Both the position numbers and the translations under genes were made by a program. Positions 1 to 10,977 of a stretch of 64,000 bases of DNA are shown here, in pieces (the first letter of the stretch is position 1; every line of letters begins with the position of its first letter). The notes under the pieces are model-generated. The model saw only the letters and a list, made by a program, of their open reading frames with translations, ran no database searches and had not been told where the DNA came from. This DNA is from Euphorbia lathyris (Eukaryota > Streptophyta > Magnoliopsida > Malpighiales > Euphorbiaceae). Where the stretch lies: the NCBI RefSeq assembly GCF_963576675.1, contig NC_088916.1, forward strand, positions 3,611,001-3,675,000, written 5' to 3'.

Positions 1-776
1 CTATTCTTACCTCGCGGGTTTTGTTCAGTGTTCGCCGGGAGGGTTCCTAGTGGCCTTTCTTGTTGTTGACGGTTTAGGTGGACCACCTGGCGGCTAAGAT
101 CCCTGCAAAACACTTCGCTATCGGAAAGACGGGTTAATATGTCCTTTAACAAGGACGTGACCGATTGGTCGTGTACATTGTTGGAAGGTGGAGCGTTCCG
201 ATGGCTTGTGATTGCCCGAGTCCGTTTTCGCAAAATTCTTGCTCAAAGCCGGATGGGGGCCTCAACACGTTATTATTATTGCCATATGATAAGTTCGGGT
301 GTTGGTACCGAGGCCTCCATCCGCCGTTATTATTATTATTATTGTGTTGAGAATAGGAGTTCGGATGGGAATTATACCTTTGGTTGCCTCCTATATAACT
401 TACGTTTTTGGCATCGCCGGCGAAGGGGCTACCGGTTTGGCAATTAAACGCATCATGGTCTCCACCACAGTGAGTGCACATCAAGACCTGCACACTTTTA
501 TTGAGGCTCAATTGGGAGATCAACGAGTCAAGTTTCTTGTTCATTTCTGCTATGGAGCTTTTCGGAGCCTCTTTCTCCACAGTGAATGTCTGGTGTCGCG
601 ACGGGCTGGCAAGCCGATCCTCTTGCCATTGCACACTTTTCCTTGCGAGCTCATGAATGAGCTCGTAGGCCTCACTAGCTGACTTCCGAAATAGATCCCC
701 ACCTGCAGCGGAATCAACAGTCGCACGGTTAGTTGGGGTTAACCCGTGGTAAAAAGTGCTTACCAAGTCGTGCTTT
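1..776 (-). pseudogene. Element B gag, C-terminal part
   Basis: This is the C-terminal part of a Ty3/gypsy Gag; Gag packages element RNA in cytoplasmic particles. Read leftward from 776 it has the end of the retrotransposon-gag domain (FYHGL, then an AGG-LF stretch), a CCHC zinc knuckle (C-T-H-C-G-G-D-H-D-A-F-N-C) and an Asn-rich tail. The main frame stops at 146-148, but another frame between about 200 and 1 carries recognisable late-gag sequence ending in L-P-A-N-T-E-Q-N-P-R-G, so there is a frameshift near 200. The N-terminal part lies at 14106-14744. The two halves meet at the GGGAT target duplication of element A, and the frame is continuous across that insertion. The rest of element B lies left of the window. 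Confidence 0.85.
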
Positions 777-781
777 GGGAT

Positions 782-2283
782 TGTTGAGCGATTTCCGCAA
801 GTGCACGATATACGCTTGTAGTAATAAAAGATATCGAACCCATAGGGAACACTTTTTAACTAAAACTTTATTTAATTCGGTTTAATCACGTGTTTAGGTT
901 TAATAAAAGAAATACGTTTAGTTGATGGAATAGGTTTTGGTAAATTAGGATTAGATAGAAGGATTATATCGAGTTTAGAGAACAATTCCGTTTTGGAATT
1001 TTGATTACAAAACAGATACTTCCGTAATTGGAATAAAATAGATCTTATTTTCATAAAGCAAAGTAAACAACTTTAACTTTGTGAGATTATGGACATGTAA
1101 CAATATAGCGATTTACTCAATTAAATGGCTTCGAACCATAGAAATCCCCCTGGCGTTGAGATGATTCCTACCTTAATCAAACTAGTGTTTTATTTCTGAT
1201 AAGCCGCGATCAACGATTATGTCATCCATAAAAACTAAATTTGTTAAGTGTTCAACAAAGTTCTTATATGAATAAGATGGAATAGAACGTTTTAAGAAAA
1301 ACACCAATTTATCATTTTGAAAATCATTTTGTCAGAACAATATCAAAATAACAAACAGTAAGAATATATTGAATAAATAAGTATATCATTAATGAAATGT
1401 GAATTTTCACAAGTTAACAGAGAAGTAGAAACTTGGATAGCATTGCAACGAAAACTTTGAGATCCGGGTTGTCAGTCTTTCTCTCAAACTCCGTAGGTTC
1501 GTCAAACCTCATGCGCTTCAGCCGTCAATTCTTCTCGCTGGATCTTCGGAATAGAGACTGGTCTCGTCCACTATCAGAATGAAAACTAAACTAATACTAT
1601 GTTTATAACTAATCTAAATACAATTCGTGTACAACACGATTGTTTACAGAAATGAAATCTAACTTTCTGATTCTTTTCTGAATCAGAAACTCAACATAAC
1701 AACTTTCTTCTCTAATTTCTCTAACTTTTCCAACTTAACCAACCTTGATTTCTGAAATGGATCACTTATTTATAGTTGTTGAAGGGTTGTAAATGACGGG
1801 TCGTGTCTGCTGGTGAAGGGTCGCTTTTATCCGAACGAACAGACGCATTTTTCCGTTTTAAACATGTGTTTAGTGTGCAGGAAGGTTCGCTGTCGTGACT
1901 GAGATTCTGAAAATCTCAGTCGCGACAGGGGATATAGGGGCGAGCTTGAAAACTTCATTTCCCCCGATCTGGCCTCCGCAAGTCGCGACTGAGATTTTGA
2001 GAATCTCAGTCGCGACAGAGAGATTTCTCCCTGGCGTTCGACTGCTTTTCATCCTTCTCGAGCGTTCTTCTGACTGATATGCATTCTCGGTACGTTTTTA
2101 AGGTTTTTCATCCATTTTAGCTCCGTTTTTGCTCCTATTTGGATTTTACCAAATATTTAAGTACCTTGCATCAAATAAGTAAATAAAGACGTAAAAGTAT
2201 TTTAAATGAATATAATTAACTCGATTTCAATGTAAATTTAACGTATTTATATATGATATTTTAGGTATATTTTGGGCTTAACA
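782..2283 (-). repeat. Element A 3' LTR
   Basis: This 1502-bp LTR begins TGTTGAGCG and ends CTTAACA, and is nearly identical to 12602-14100. Relative to the other LTR it has a 13-bp insertion near 955 and lacks an 11-bp duplication near 2120. It contains two copies of the TCGCGACTGAGAT palindrome. Confidence 0.95.
1891..2016. repeat. Two palindromes in the element A 3' LTR
   Basis: Two near-perfect palindromes of about 35 bp, at 1892-1926 and 1982-2016, have arms GTCGCGACTGAGAT. The first has one arm mismatch (GTCGTGAC). The same pair is at 13698-13732 and 13788-13822 in the other LTR, and one more copy is internal at 5181-5215. They could form hairpins or bind a dimeric factor; the role is unknown. 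Confidence 0.85.
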
Positions 2284-2300
2284 AACTCCCACACTTAAGC
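2284..2300 (-). other. Element A polypurine tract
   Basis: On the minus strand this reads AAGTGTGGGAGTT directly against the 3' LTR. That is the expected place and composition for the plus-strand primer of reverse transcription. Confidence 0.7.
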
Positions 2301-3692
2301 TTTTGCTAGTCCCGAGCAAAATTTCACTGAATTTATTCTTTAATCAACCTCCTTATAAATAGAACATATATCCATATATTCCTCTTTGAATTAGTTAAAC
2401 CAAAAGATAAACTTTTCATGGTAAATTTATACGCAAAGCATCAAACTAGCTAGAGTAAAAGAGATATATTACTCGTCTTGTATTTCAATTTTTATATTGA
2501 AGTATTCGGGACGGTGTAAGCACGCATGTTTCCGAATCTTTCGTCTCAAGGCATTTCTAAGCACAAAATTTCCTTTCCCAAACCTAAACTATTATAAATA
2601 TGGATTTATTAAGGACTTAGGTTTAATATATTTGCTTAGTTACGCCCAAGATAAGGGTGGTCTCGATCGTAACTTTATATGCATTTTATTTGCTTTCGTG
2701 TTCGTTTAAGAGGTACCGACCATGCCATGGGTGGACGCAATCGTTACTTAAAACTTTAAACACGTTTAATTTTGCTTTAATTTTTTAACGTTCCTTTCAT
2801 ACCTCGACCGTGATAAGGGTGGTCGCAATCGTGGCCAAAAGTAAACGGTACATAATATTCTTCCCTTTCATACCTCGATTGTGATAAGGTTGGTCTCAAT
2901 CGTGGCCAAAAGTTAAGAATACGACTTTATAAAATAAAAATTGTAAATTGGGAAAAGAAAAATAGCACATTCATCCTATATTGACTTGAAATTCAACATG
3001 TATTATGGCTAAAGTTTCCTTAAAAACTTCAATTGGTTTTTAATGTAAGACGAAAAATAATATCGAGCTAAAAAGCTAAAGTTGTTAGTTCGATTTATGC
3101 CTATAAACCTAATTGAAAATTGAAAATAAGATTTATATTTATCATGAATTCATGATATAAAATAGAGATTTAAAACTAAAGAAATTTTACTTATATACAT
3201 TTACTCGAGACGTTTTGATAAAATCGTATCGGAGATTTGTAAAAAAAATATTTGTAAAAATATAGCCCGTATATAAATATTATTTCTATCAATAATGATA
3301 ACCTTAAAATATGCTTAACATTATTTTTAAAATTAAAGTGTTAAAAACATATGAAATATATACTTTAACAAAAATTATATGTTTATGAAAAATTGCTATT
3401 AATTTTTGAAAAGTGTTGCACTTTATTAAAAAATGTTGCATTTGTTTTTGAAAATGTTGCATTTTACTTGACTTAAAATTGAATAACAATATGCATTTAT
3501 ACTTAAATAAATATCATTCATTCTTATAAGTTGCATTCATTCGTACTTAAAATTAAAATGAAATTGAAATATCTCCTCCCACACTTAATTTGGACCATGT
3601 CCTCATTGGTGCAAAAAGCGATAAAACACGAAAAATAGTACGAAATAAACCATATAATTATAATGAAAAATATAGTACCATAACATTCAAAC
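2301..3692 (-). other. Element A noncoding stretch with short repeats
   Basis: No coding sequence is seen. At about 2640-2910 a motif (GATAAGGGTGGTC-CAATCGT, often followed by GGCCAAAAGT) recurs three to four times at 70-90 bp spacing with drift. The rest is AT-rich 3' untranslated sequence of the element. Confidence 0.5.
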
Positions 3693-4860
3693 TCATGTCT
3701 TCCATTTGTGCTCACGACTCAACGTAGTGATCCTTGAACTCATTTCGGCATTGTTGACAACGACTTCATCTAACCGCAAATTCATGTGACGGTTATGCTC
3801 GTTCATTTGTGTCAAAACACGTTGCCAACCAACTTGTTCTTCTTCATTTGGTTCCACATTTGCTTGCTCGGTGGCATTAACATCAACATTCTCTTCCTCC
3901 GCTTCCTCGTCAAATTCCTCTTCATCCTCCTCATCATCATCTTGGGCACCTAAACCTTGAGAACCCGAGGCTTCACTACCCATGGTAGCAAAAACACGTA
4001 TTGTGTGATCCGCATAAGATATAAGGCGGGGGGTCCCAACTTCTTCAATAAATTGGCCCTTTGAAGTGCCGTGAGATCCAATGAAGGTAAACCAACATGA
4101 GACATATTTTGATAATCCGCTAATTCACCTCGAGCGCCCAAAATAATGCCGGTAATTAAATTACCCATAGGCACTTGCTTATTGCGGGACTTGGAAGCTC
4201 GAACTAAATTAGTAAATATCATTTCAATACTATCAATTGTCAAATCCTTAAAAATAGCATCAAACACAACCAAATCACGAACTTGCACTTTTGAACTTTC
4301 AACCCGACCAAATAAGGAGAATGATAAAAACTTGTGAAAGAAGAATAGACAATCATCCTTAATTAGCTTACTAGATGTATTCTTTGGACTAAAAACATCT
4401 AAACCGGTTAAAGTATTCCAAACCGAGTGGGAATCAAAAGGCTTTGGCTTTGAATAAAAATTCCGAGTAGGAAAACCAAACCAACGGTTCATGGCCGCAT
4501 ATCCAACATCATAACGAACTCCATCACTACGAAAAGAGATAACTCCTTTCTTCTTGTCATAGGTTAGAGTAACCAAAAACTCAATAATATGCGTTTTAAG
4601 ACTAGGAAAACGCATACTAGCAAATCGTTTCCAACCAAGAACGGTAAGAAATTCATCAATACGCTCAGTAAAAGAAAGAGTATTTACCGTGTCGGTGTCA
4701 AGAAAAGGCATGTCGACGAACTCTATTAGGACATTAGAGAATCGGCGATATTTGCGTCCTTCGGCTTCCGACGTAATATTGAACGGTGCTCATATTGAAC
4801 CCGTAATCTATTGATCTCGGTGGCCTTGGCTTTCTTTGCAACGGTCTTTTGCCTAGGCAT
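3693..4860 (-). pseudogene. Element A extra ORF 2 (Athila ORF-1-like), frameshifted
   Basis: The likely start is the ATG at 4858-4860, with a basic N-terminus (M-P-R-Q-K). The frame shifts near 4770-4790, and the core runs from there to about 3995. A second shift at a five-base A/T run (3990-3994) leads to an acidic D/E-rich stretch and a short helical C-terminus ending at 3693. The core shares blocks with extra ORF 1 at 5622-6551: G-W-(K/S)-(R/K)-F-(A/V)-S-M, W-F-G-F-P, H-K-F-L with S-L-F-G-R-V, and G-I-I-L-G-A-(R/K)-G. The blocks are in the same order, so the two ORFs look like an internal duplication. The family (PF03078-like) has no established biochemical role. The position between pol and 3' LTR is where env-like ORFs sit, but no signal peptide or membrane segment is seen. 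Confidence 0.65.
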
Positions 4861-4992
4861 ATTTTATGTTTGTGAAATTTGGGTGAAATAGATGAAATTT
4901 GGGTGAAATAGATGAAAATAATATGAAAGAATGAATGTTAGAATAAAAGATAATGGTGGTGAATTAGGGAAGAAGAAGACGAATAGGGTAAA

Positions 4993-5000
4993 TATTTATA
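4993..5000 (-). promoter_or_regulatory. TATA-like box upstream of extra ORF 2
   Basis: The minus strand reads CCTATAAATATTT here, about 130 bp upstream of the ATG at 4860. It is a plausible internal promoter for ORF 2, judged on sequence only. Confidence 0.4.
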
Positions 5001-5180
5001 GGGAAGATGAGTGAATCTTGTTATTGGGAAGAGAAAAGATGATTGATTGGTGTAAAAATAGGTGATATAAATAGGTGTAAGTAATAGGTATTGATTAGGA
5101 TAGTTGAATAGGTAGTAATTAGAGTAGGAATAGGAAAAGATGGCCAAATTTCGCCCAATCCCGCACCTACATGTCGCAAA

Positions 5181-5215
5181 GTCGCGACTGAGATTTTCAA
5201 AATCTCAGTCGCGAC
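5181..5215. repeat. Perfect 35-bp palindrome, internal copy
   Basis: The arms are GTCGCGACTGAGATTTT and its exact reverse complement around a single central base. It is the same motif found twice in each LTR of element A. Partial versions with CAACTGAGAT arms follow at about 5265-5310 and 6795-6870. It lies between extra ORFs 1 and 2, upstream of the TATA-like box of ORF 2. Confidence 0.9.
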
Positions 5216-5621
5216 AGCAAGTAGGGAAGGGGCGAAATTTTGCTGAAAATTTTTTCCTCTGCTGTCTCAACTGAGAATTCGAAATCTCAACTGAGATTCT
5301 GAAAAATCTGGGTAAAATTGGGACTTTTTTTTGATGATTTTAACACTTCTAAACCAATTCCTTTTAAAATTAAGTACAAAAAATGTGAACATTAATCCCT
5401 CAAACTGAGATAAACAAAACTGAAACATTAAATTAAAGGAAAACCAAAGGTTGTTCCTTAAAATAAAAGAAATAAACCAAGGAATCAATGCACTTTTATT
5501 TATCATTATAAACAATACCATAATATACATTTATATAGAAACATTATAAAAACATAATTTACAAACAATCACTCATATATATATTAAAAACAATAAACAG
5601 AAACACATAAAATATATATCC

Positions 5622-6551
5622 CTAACTAGATGACAGACGATGTGCATTGGCCCTGTTAATCTTCATTTGAACGAAGACTTGCCTCTCTGGTGCAGAAAGG
5701 AATGTGGGACCAGAACGGAAAACTCGTTTGACAAGTCCCTCGTTCTCCAAGAACTCGAAGTCTAAAATCGGGAATGGTTCTGTATCAGTCCAAGGAACAG
5801 AAATGGTTCCCTTGGCTCCTAAAATTATTCCACATATGATGTTGGCGAACCCAATCTTCCGTTTCTTCGAACGGAAAGCAGCAACTAACCCCTCTATTAG
5901 AATCTTCGAGGAGTTCACTGAGTTGCCTTGGAAAATGTCGCCCAACACATAAAGATCAGTATCTTTCACAATATTGCTACTGACTCGACCAAAAAGGCTG
6001 TGACAGAGGAACTTATGCAGATACAGCATGGAATTAGAATTAATGGATTTGTTAAAGGCAAGACGTGGATTGAATCGCCAAAATCCTGTTAGCATCCTCC
6101 ATATGTCTCTAGAAGTCATATCCCTTCCAGTATGGTGTTGAGTTGTGTCTCGGGGTGGAAATCCAAACCAATTGTGAAGTTCTGGATACCCAAAAGTGAA
6201 TACCTCCCCCTCACAACGAAAACTGAGACGAACACATCTCTTGTTGACGAATCGAACTGTGGAGAAAAATTCCAGAACCCAATTTCCAATAATAGGAAAT
6301 TTCATAGAAACAAATTTGGACCAACCCAAATTAGTCAGATAGCGATCAATGTCTTCGCTTATCCCGAGTTTGTCGTTCAGAAACTCGTCCAGATACATCA
6401 TGCCAAAGAACTGAGCATATCTGAATTGCAGAAAGCGTTTCCCCTCATCATGGTTATAAATGGGAAACCATGCACCATATCTATCAGAGATATCAACTTT
6501 CCCATTTTTAGAAGAAGTGTGTTTTTGAACGTTTTTCAAAGACTTAGTCAT
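5622..6551 (-). CDS. Element A extra ORF 1 (Athila ORF-1-like protein)
   Basis: This is an intact 309-residue frame starting at the ATG at 6549-6551. It contains N-L-G-W-S-K-F-V-S-M-K-F-P (about residues 92-104), N-W-F-G-F-P (about 145-150), H-K-F-L-C-H-S-L-F-G-R-V (about 200-211) and I-I-C-G-I-I-L-G-A-K-G (about 253-263). These place it in the plant Athila ORF-1 family; its function is not established. No signal peptide, transmembrane segment or cysteine-rich region is visible, so an envelope role is not supported. It is the only undamaged pol-distal frame of the element. It lies about 590 bp after integrase and 760 bp before extra ORF 2, its likely paralogue. Confidence 0.75.
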   Translation of the reverse strand: MTKSLKNVQKHTSSKNGKVDISDRYGAWFPIYNHDEGKRFLQFRYAQFFGMMYLDEFLNDKLGISEDIDRYLTNLGWSKFVSMKFPIIGNWVLEFFSTVRFVNKRCVRLSFRCEGEVFTFGYPELHNWFGFPPRDTTQHHTGRDMTSRDIWRMLTGFWRFNPRLAFNKSINSNSMLYLHKFLCHSLFGRVSSNIVKDTDLYVLGDIFQGNSVNSSKILIEGLVAAFRSKKRKIGFANIICGIILGAKGTISVPWTDTEPFPILDFEFLENEGLVKRVFRSGPTFLSAPERQVFVQMKINRANAHRLSSS

Positions 6552-7143
6552 GTCTGTGATAGAAAAGAAAAATGAAGTCTGTAGGATTTGAGAATTTGAG
6601 AAAGAAATTTAGAAAGATGAAGTGAAAATGGAAGAAGTCTGATCCTACAGGAATATATAAGAACTATAAGTGAAAGGTGGTGTCTGTTAGAAAGAAATAG
6701 GTGTCAAAGTGATACCTCTTCGATTTAACTGACAGAAAATTTTGAAGAAAGAAGACTGTAATCCCTTACAGCTATTTCAAATGTAAAAAGACAGAAAATT
6801 TCTCAACTGAGATTTTCGGAATTTCAACTGAGATTTCCAAATCCTGGAACATAGAAAATCTCAAATGAGATTTCTGCATGTATAATTTCTCAATAACACT
6901 TAACACTTAATGAAAATTTCATAACATGACTAAATTAAAATTTTAATGTGAACAAAACTCATTTGTACTTAATGATAAATATATAAAAATAAAAAATTAA
7001 AGTAAATAAATTAAATAAATAAAAAAACAAATAAATTAAAAAGAAAAGAATAAATTAAAAAGAAGAAGAATAATAATTATAAATATAAAATAAATAATAA
7101 AATAAAAAAAAACTATAAATTAAAAACATGAAAATCAAAGAAA
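6552..7143 (-). other. Spacer between element A pol and extra ORF 1
   Basis: No coding sequence is seen. It holds a TATA-like box near 6654-6660, partial CAACTGAGAT inverted repeats at about 6795-6870 and a very AT-rich A/T tract at about 6950-7140. Confidence 0.5.
6654..6660 (-). promoter_or_regulatory. TATA-like box upstream of extra ORF 1
   Basis: The minus strand reads TTATATATTCC, about 100 bp upstream of the ATG at 6551. It resembles the arrangement before extra ORF 2. Tentative. Confidence 0.35.
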
Positions 7144-10100
7144 TTAATTTTTATAAAATTTATCCACGGATTCAATTGCTTGAATAGGAACTCCGTCGAA
7201 ATAAATTTTGCAACGATTACCATTGACCTTAAATTGGTCACCATTAGACTTTTCTAGCTCCAATGTTCCGTAATCAAATGTTTGAACAACCAAAAATGGT
7301 CCAGCCCATCTAGATTTTAGTTTACCTGGAAATAACTTTAATCTAGAATTAAAAAGTAAGACCTTATCTCCAACATTAAAGTTTTTAATTTTGATTTTGG
7401 CATCATGCCACTTTTTAATTTTCTCCTTATAAATGCTTGCATTTTCGTAGGACAAATAGCGTAATTCATCCAACTCGTTTAAGTCAAACAAACGCTTTTT
7501 CCCTGCGCTTTGCAAATCATAATTAAGGGTTTTTATAGCCCAATATGCTTTATGTTCTAATTCAACCGGCAAATGACAAGCTTTACCATAGACTAATCTA
7601 TAAGGTGTCATCCCGATAGGCGTTTTAAATGCAGTACGGTATGCCCATAATGCAGCGTCAAGTTTATGTGCCCAATCTCTTCTAGAAGACGAAACTGTTT
7701 TCTCAAGTATCCATTTGAGTTCTCGATTTGAAATTTCTGCTTGACCATTCGTTTGAGGATGGTACGGTGTAGAGATACGATGGTGTACTCCGTATTTTTT
7801 CATAAGTAACTCAAAAGCTCTATTTACGAAATGAGTACCACCGTCGCTTACCATAACCCTAGGAACTCCAAATCGACAGAATATTGAATTTAAAAACTTA
7901 ACAACTACTTTAGAATCATTTGTCGGGGTTGCAATTGCTTCAACCCACTTTGAAACATAATCTACGGCTACTAATATATAATTTTTGCCAAAAGAAGGAG
8001 GAAAAGGACCCATGAAATCAATCCCCATACGTCGAAGATTTCAACTTCCAATATGTTCTTAAGAGGCATCTCATCTTTCCTTCCTATATTCCCCGTTCTT
8101 TGACATTTATCACAGCGGATAATAAATGAACGGACATCTTTAAACAAAGTAGGCCAAAAGAATCCGCATTCAAGTATTCTAGCTGCTGTTTTGCTTACGC
8201 TATTATGACCTCCGTAAGCGCTAGCATGACATTCTAACATTATAGAGTCATATTCAAACTCACTAACACATCTCCTAAATATTCCATCGCCGCATGTTTT
8301 GAACAAGAATGGATCTTCTCAAAAATATTTCTTAACTTCTGAAAAGAATTTCTTCTTTTGCTGAGAAGTCAATCCATCTGGCACAACATGTGCGGCTAAG
8401 TAATTGGCTATATCCGCATACTATGGAGCTATGACACTTTGTAATTGCATGAGATGTTCATCGGGGAAATCATCTCGAATACCTGATGTTTCACCGATGG
8501 GACCGTTTTCATCCTCAAGTCTTGATAGATGATCGGCGACCAGGTTTTCAACTCCCTTTTTGTCTTTAATCTCAATGTCAAATTCTTGCAATAATAAAAC
8601 CCATCTAATAAGATGTGGTTTTGCATCTTTCTTAGCAAATAAATATCGTAAAGCTGCATGATCAATATAAATGATGACCTTAGATCCTAACAAATAAGAT
8701 CAGAATTTATCACATGCAAAAACTACTGCTAACATTTCTTTTTCAGTTGTGGTGTAATTTAGTTGTGCACCGGACAATGTGTGACTCGCATAATATATAA
8801 CATGAAGTTTCTTATCCTTCCTTTGACCTAATACACATCCTACAGCTAAGTCACTCGCATCACACATAATTTCGAAAGGTAGATTCCAATCGGGTTTCGA
8901 TATTATAGGTGTACTGACTAAAGCCGTTTTCAAAGTATTGAAAGCTTGTAAACAATCTTTATTAAAATCAAAAGTTGAATCCTTCATAAGCAAATTAGTA
9001 AGTGGTTTGGAGATTACAGAAAAGTTCTTTATAAACCGTATGTAAAAACCTGCATGACCTAAAAATGATCTTACTCCCTTAACAGTGGTTGGTGGGGGTA
9101 ATTTTTCTATAACTGAAGTCTTTGCTCTGTCCACTTCTAAACCTTTTTCAGAAATCTTATAACCTAAAACTATTCCTTCGTCTACCATGAAATGACATTT
9201 TTTCCAATTTAATACTAAATTCGTTTCTTCACATCTAGACAATACTTTATCTAAGTTTTGTAAACATGCATCGAAAGAATCTCCATAAACTGAAAAATCA
9301 TCCATGAAAACTTCCATTATGTCTTCAATGAAGTCATTAAAAATTGCTGTCATACATCGTTGAAATGTTGCTGGTGCATTACATAGACCAAAAGGCATTC
9401 TCCTATATGCAAATGTTCTGTAAGGACATGTGAAGGTTGTTTTATCTTGGTCATCCGGGTAAATGTAAATTTGAAAGAATCCGGAATAACCGTCTAGGAA
9501 ACAGTAAAATGCATGACCGGCTATCCTTTCGATCATTTGATCAATGAAAGGTAGAGGGAAATGATCTTTCCTGGTTGCTTTGTTTAGGTTCCTATAGTCT
9601 ATACAAACCCTCCAACCGGTGGTGGTTCGTGTAGGTATCAGTTCACCTTCATCATTTCTTACAACAGTTATGCCTCCTTTTTTAGGTACACAATGGATTG
9701 GACTAACCCATTCACTATCCGAGATCGGATAAATGATTCCATTGTCTAAAAGTTTAGTAATCTCATTTTTTACTACTTCTTTCATGTTCGGATTTAAGCG
9801 TCTTTGCCTATCCGCTTTAGGTGGCTTATCCTCTTCTAAGTGAATTCTGTGCATTACTATACTAGGATTAATTCCTTTTAAGTCTGAAATTTGCCATCCC
9901 ATACTTCCTATCCTATTTCTAACAACATCTTTCAATTTTTCTTCTTGATCGCTTGTTAATTTGTTAGAAATAATTATAGGTAGAGAATCGCCTTCGCCTA
10001 AGAAAGCGTACCTCAAATGACTGGGTAACTCTTTAAGTTCTAATTTAGGGGGTGTTACAATTGAAGGCGAAACTGGTCCATCTTCTCGAATCAAAGGCTC

Positions 10101-10976
10101 TGGGTCCTTATCGTCTAATTCCTAATCTATTATAGGTTCAATTATTTCTTCACTTTGAATTACATCATTGACACATTCTTCGACTAAATCAAGTTTCATA
10201 CAAGCGAAATCCTCCATAGGGTATTTCATCGCTTTGTTCATGTTAAACTCGACCTTATCTTCTCCTATCCTTAAAACTACCTTCCCTTCCGACACATCAA
10301 CTAGAGCGCGTCCCGTGTTCATAAACGGTCTTCCAAAAATTAAAGGGCAATTTACATCATATGCAAAGTCTAATATAACAAAATCGGTAGGAAAAATAAA
10401 TTTATCGACTTTGACTAAAACATCTTCAATTATACCATATGGCCTTTTAGTGGTTTGATCCGCTAATTGCAAAACCATATTGGTACGTTTGATATCTTCT
10501 TCTAAACCTAACTTGTTAAAAATAGACAATGGCATTAAGTTTATACTTACTCCTAAATCACAAAGACAACTTGGGAATTCAATATCTCCCAACTTACACG
10601 GAATAGTAAAACATCTGGGATCCTTGAGTTTAGTGGGCAAATTACTTGATACTATTGAACTACAGTCTTCAGTTAACGAAATGGATGAAATTCCTTCCCA
10701 ACTGATTTTCTTTGAAATCAAATCCTTTAAAAACTTACCATAGTTAGGAATTTGTGTGATTGCATCCATAAATGTCAAATTGATATGCAAATTTTTAAGT
10801 TTATCCAAAAACGTTAGAAGTTGTTTATCATAGTCCTTATTTCGGACTTTGTGCGGAAAAGGTGGCTTGGGTACAAAAGTTTTGGTACCTGCGTCAGATG
10901 GTGAAATTTTTGTGTTTAAGATATCCTCTTTGGACTTTGGTAAATCATTTCCTGATAATGTTGCATCTTTGGGCAT
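7144..10976 (-). pseudogene. Element A pol (protease, RT, RNase H, integrase), broken
   Basis: Sense order from 10976 downward. Protease has C-D-L-G-V-S-I-N-L-M, the D-L-G variant typical of Athila. RT has F-M-D-D. RNase H has C-D-A-S-D, E-K-E-M, I-D-H and A-D-H-L-S-R. Integrase has an H-H-C-C finger (H-A-S-A-Y-G-G-H ... C-D-K-C) and a D-D-E core (G-I-D-F-M-G, S-D-G-G-T-H-F, G-Q-A-E). Breaks: stops at 10122-10124 (after protease), 8700-8702 (in RNase H), 8421-8423 (after RNase H) and 8319-8321 (before the integrase finger), plus a one-base deletion near 8025. Entry from gag needs a frame change at a five-base A/T run (10994-10998). The stops fit CGA-to-TGA, TGG-to-TAG/TGA and similar transitions. 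The element cannot make an intact polyprotein. Confidence 0.92.
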
Positions 10977-10977
10977 T

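Noticed and set aside
139..682. Plus-strand ORFs opposite the element B gag
   Set aside because: Shadow frames of the Asn-rich gag; the repetitive AAT/ATT codons create open frames on the other strand.
5622..6551. Envelope-like protein in element A
   Set aside because: The position suits an env-like gene, but there is no signal peptide, transmembrane helix or cysteine pattern; it matches the Athila ORF-1 family.
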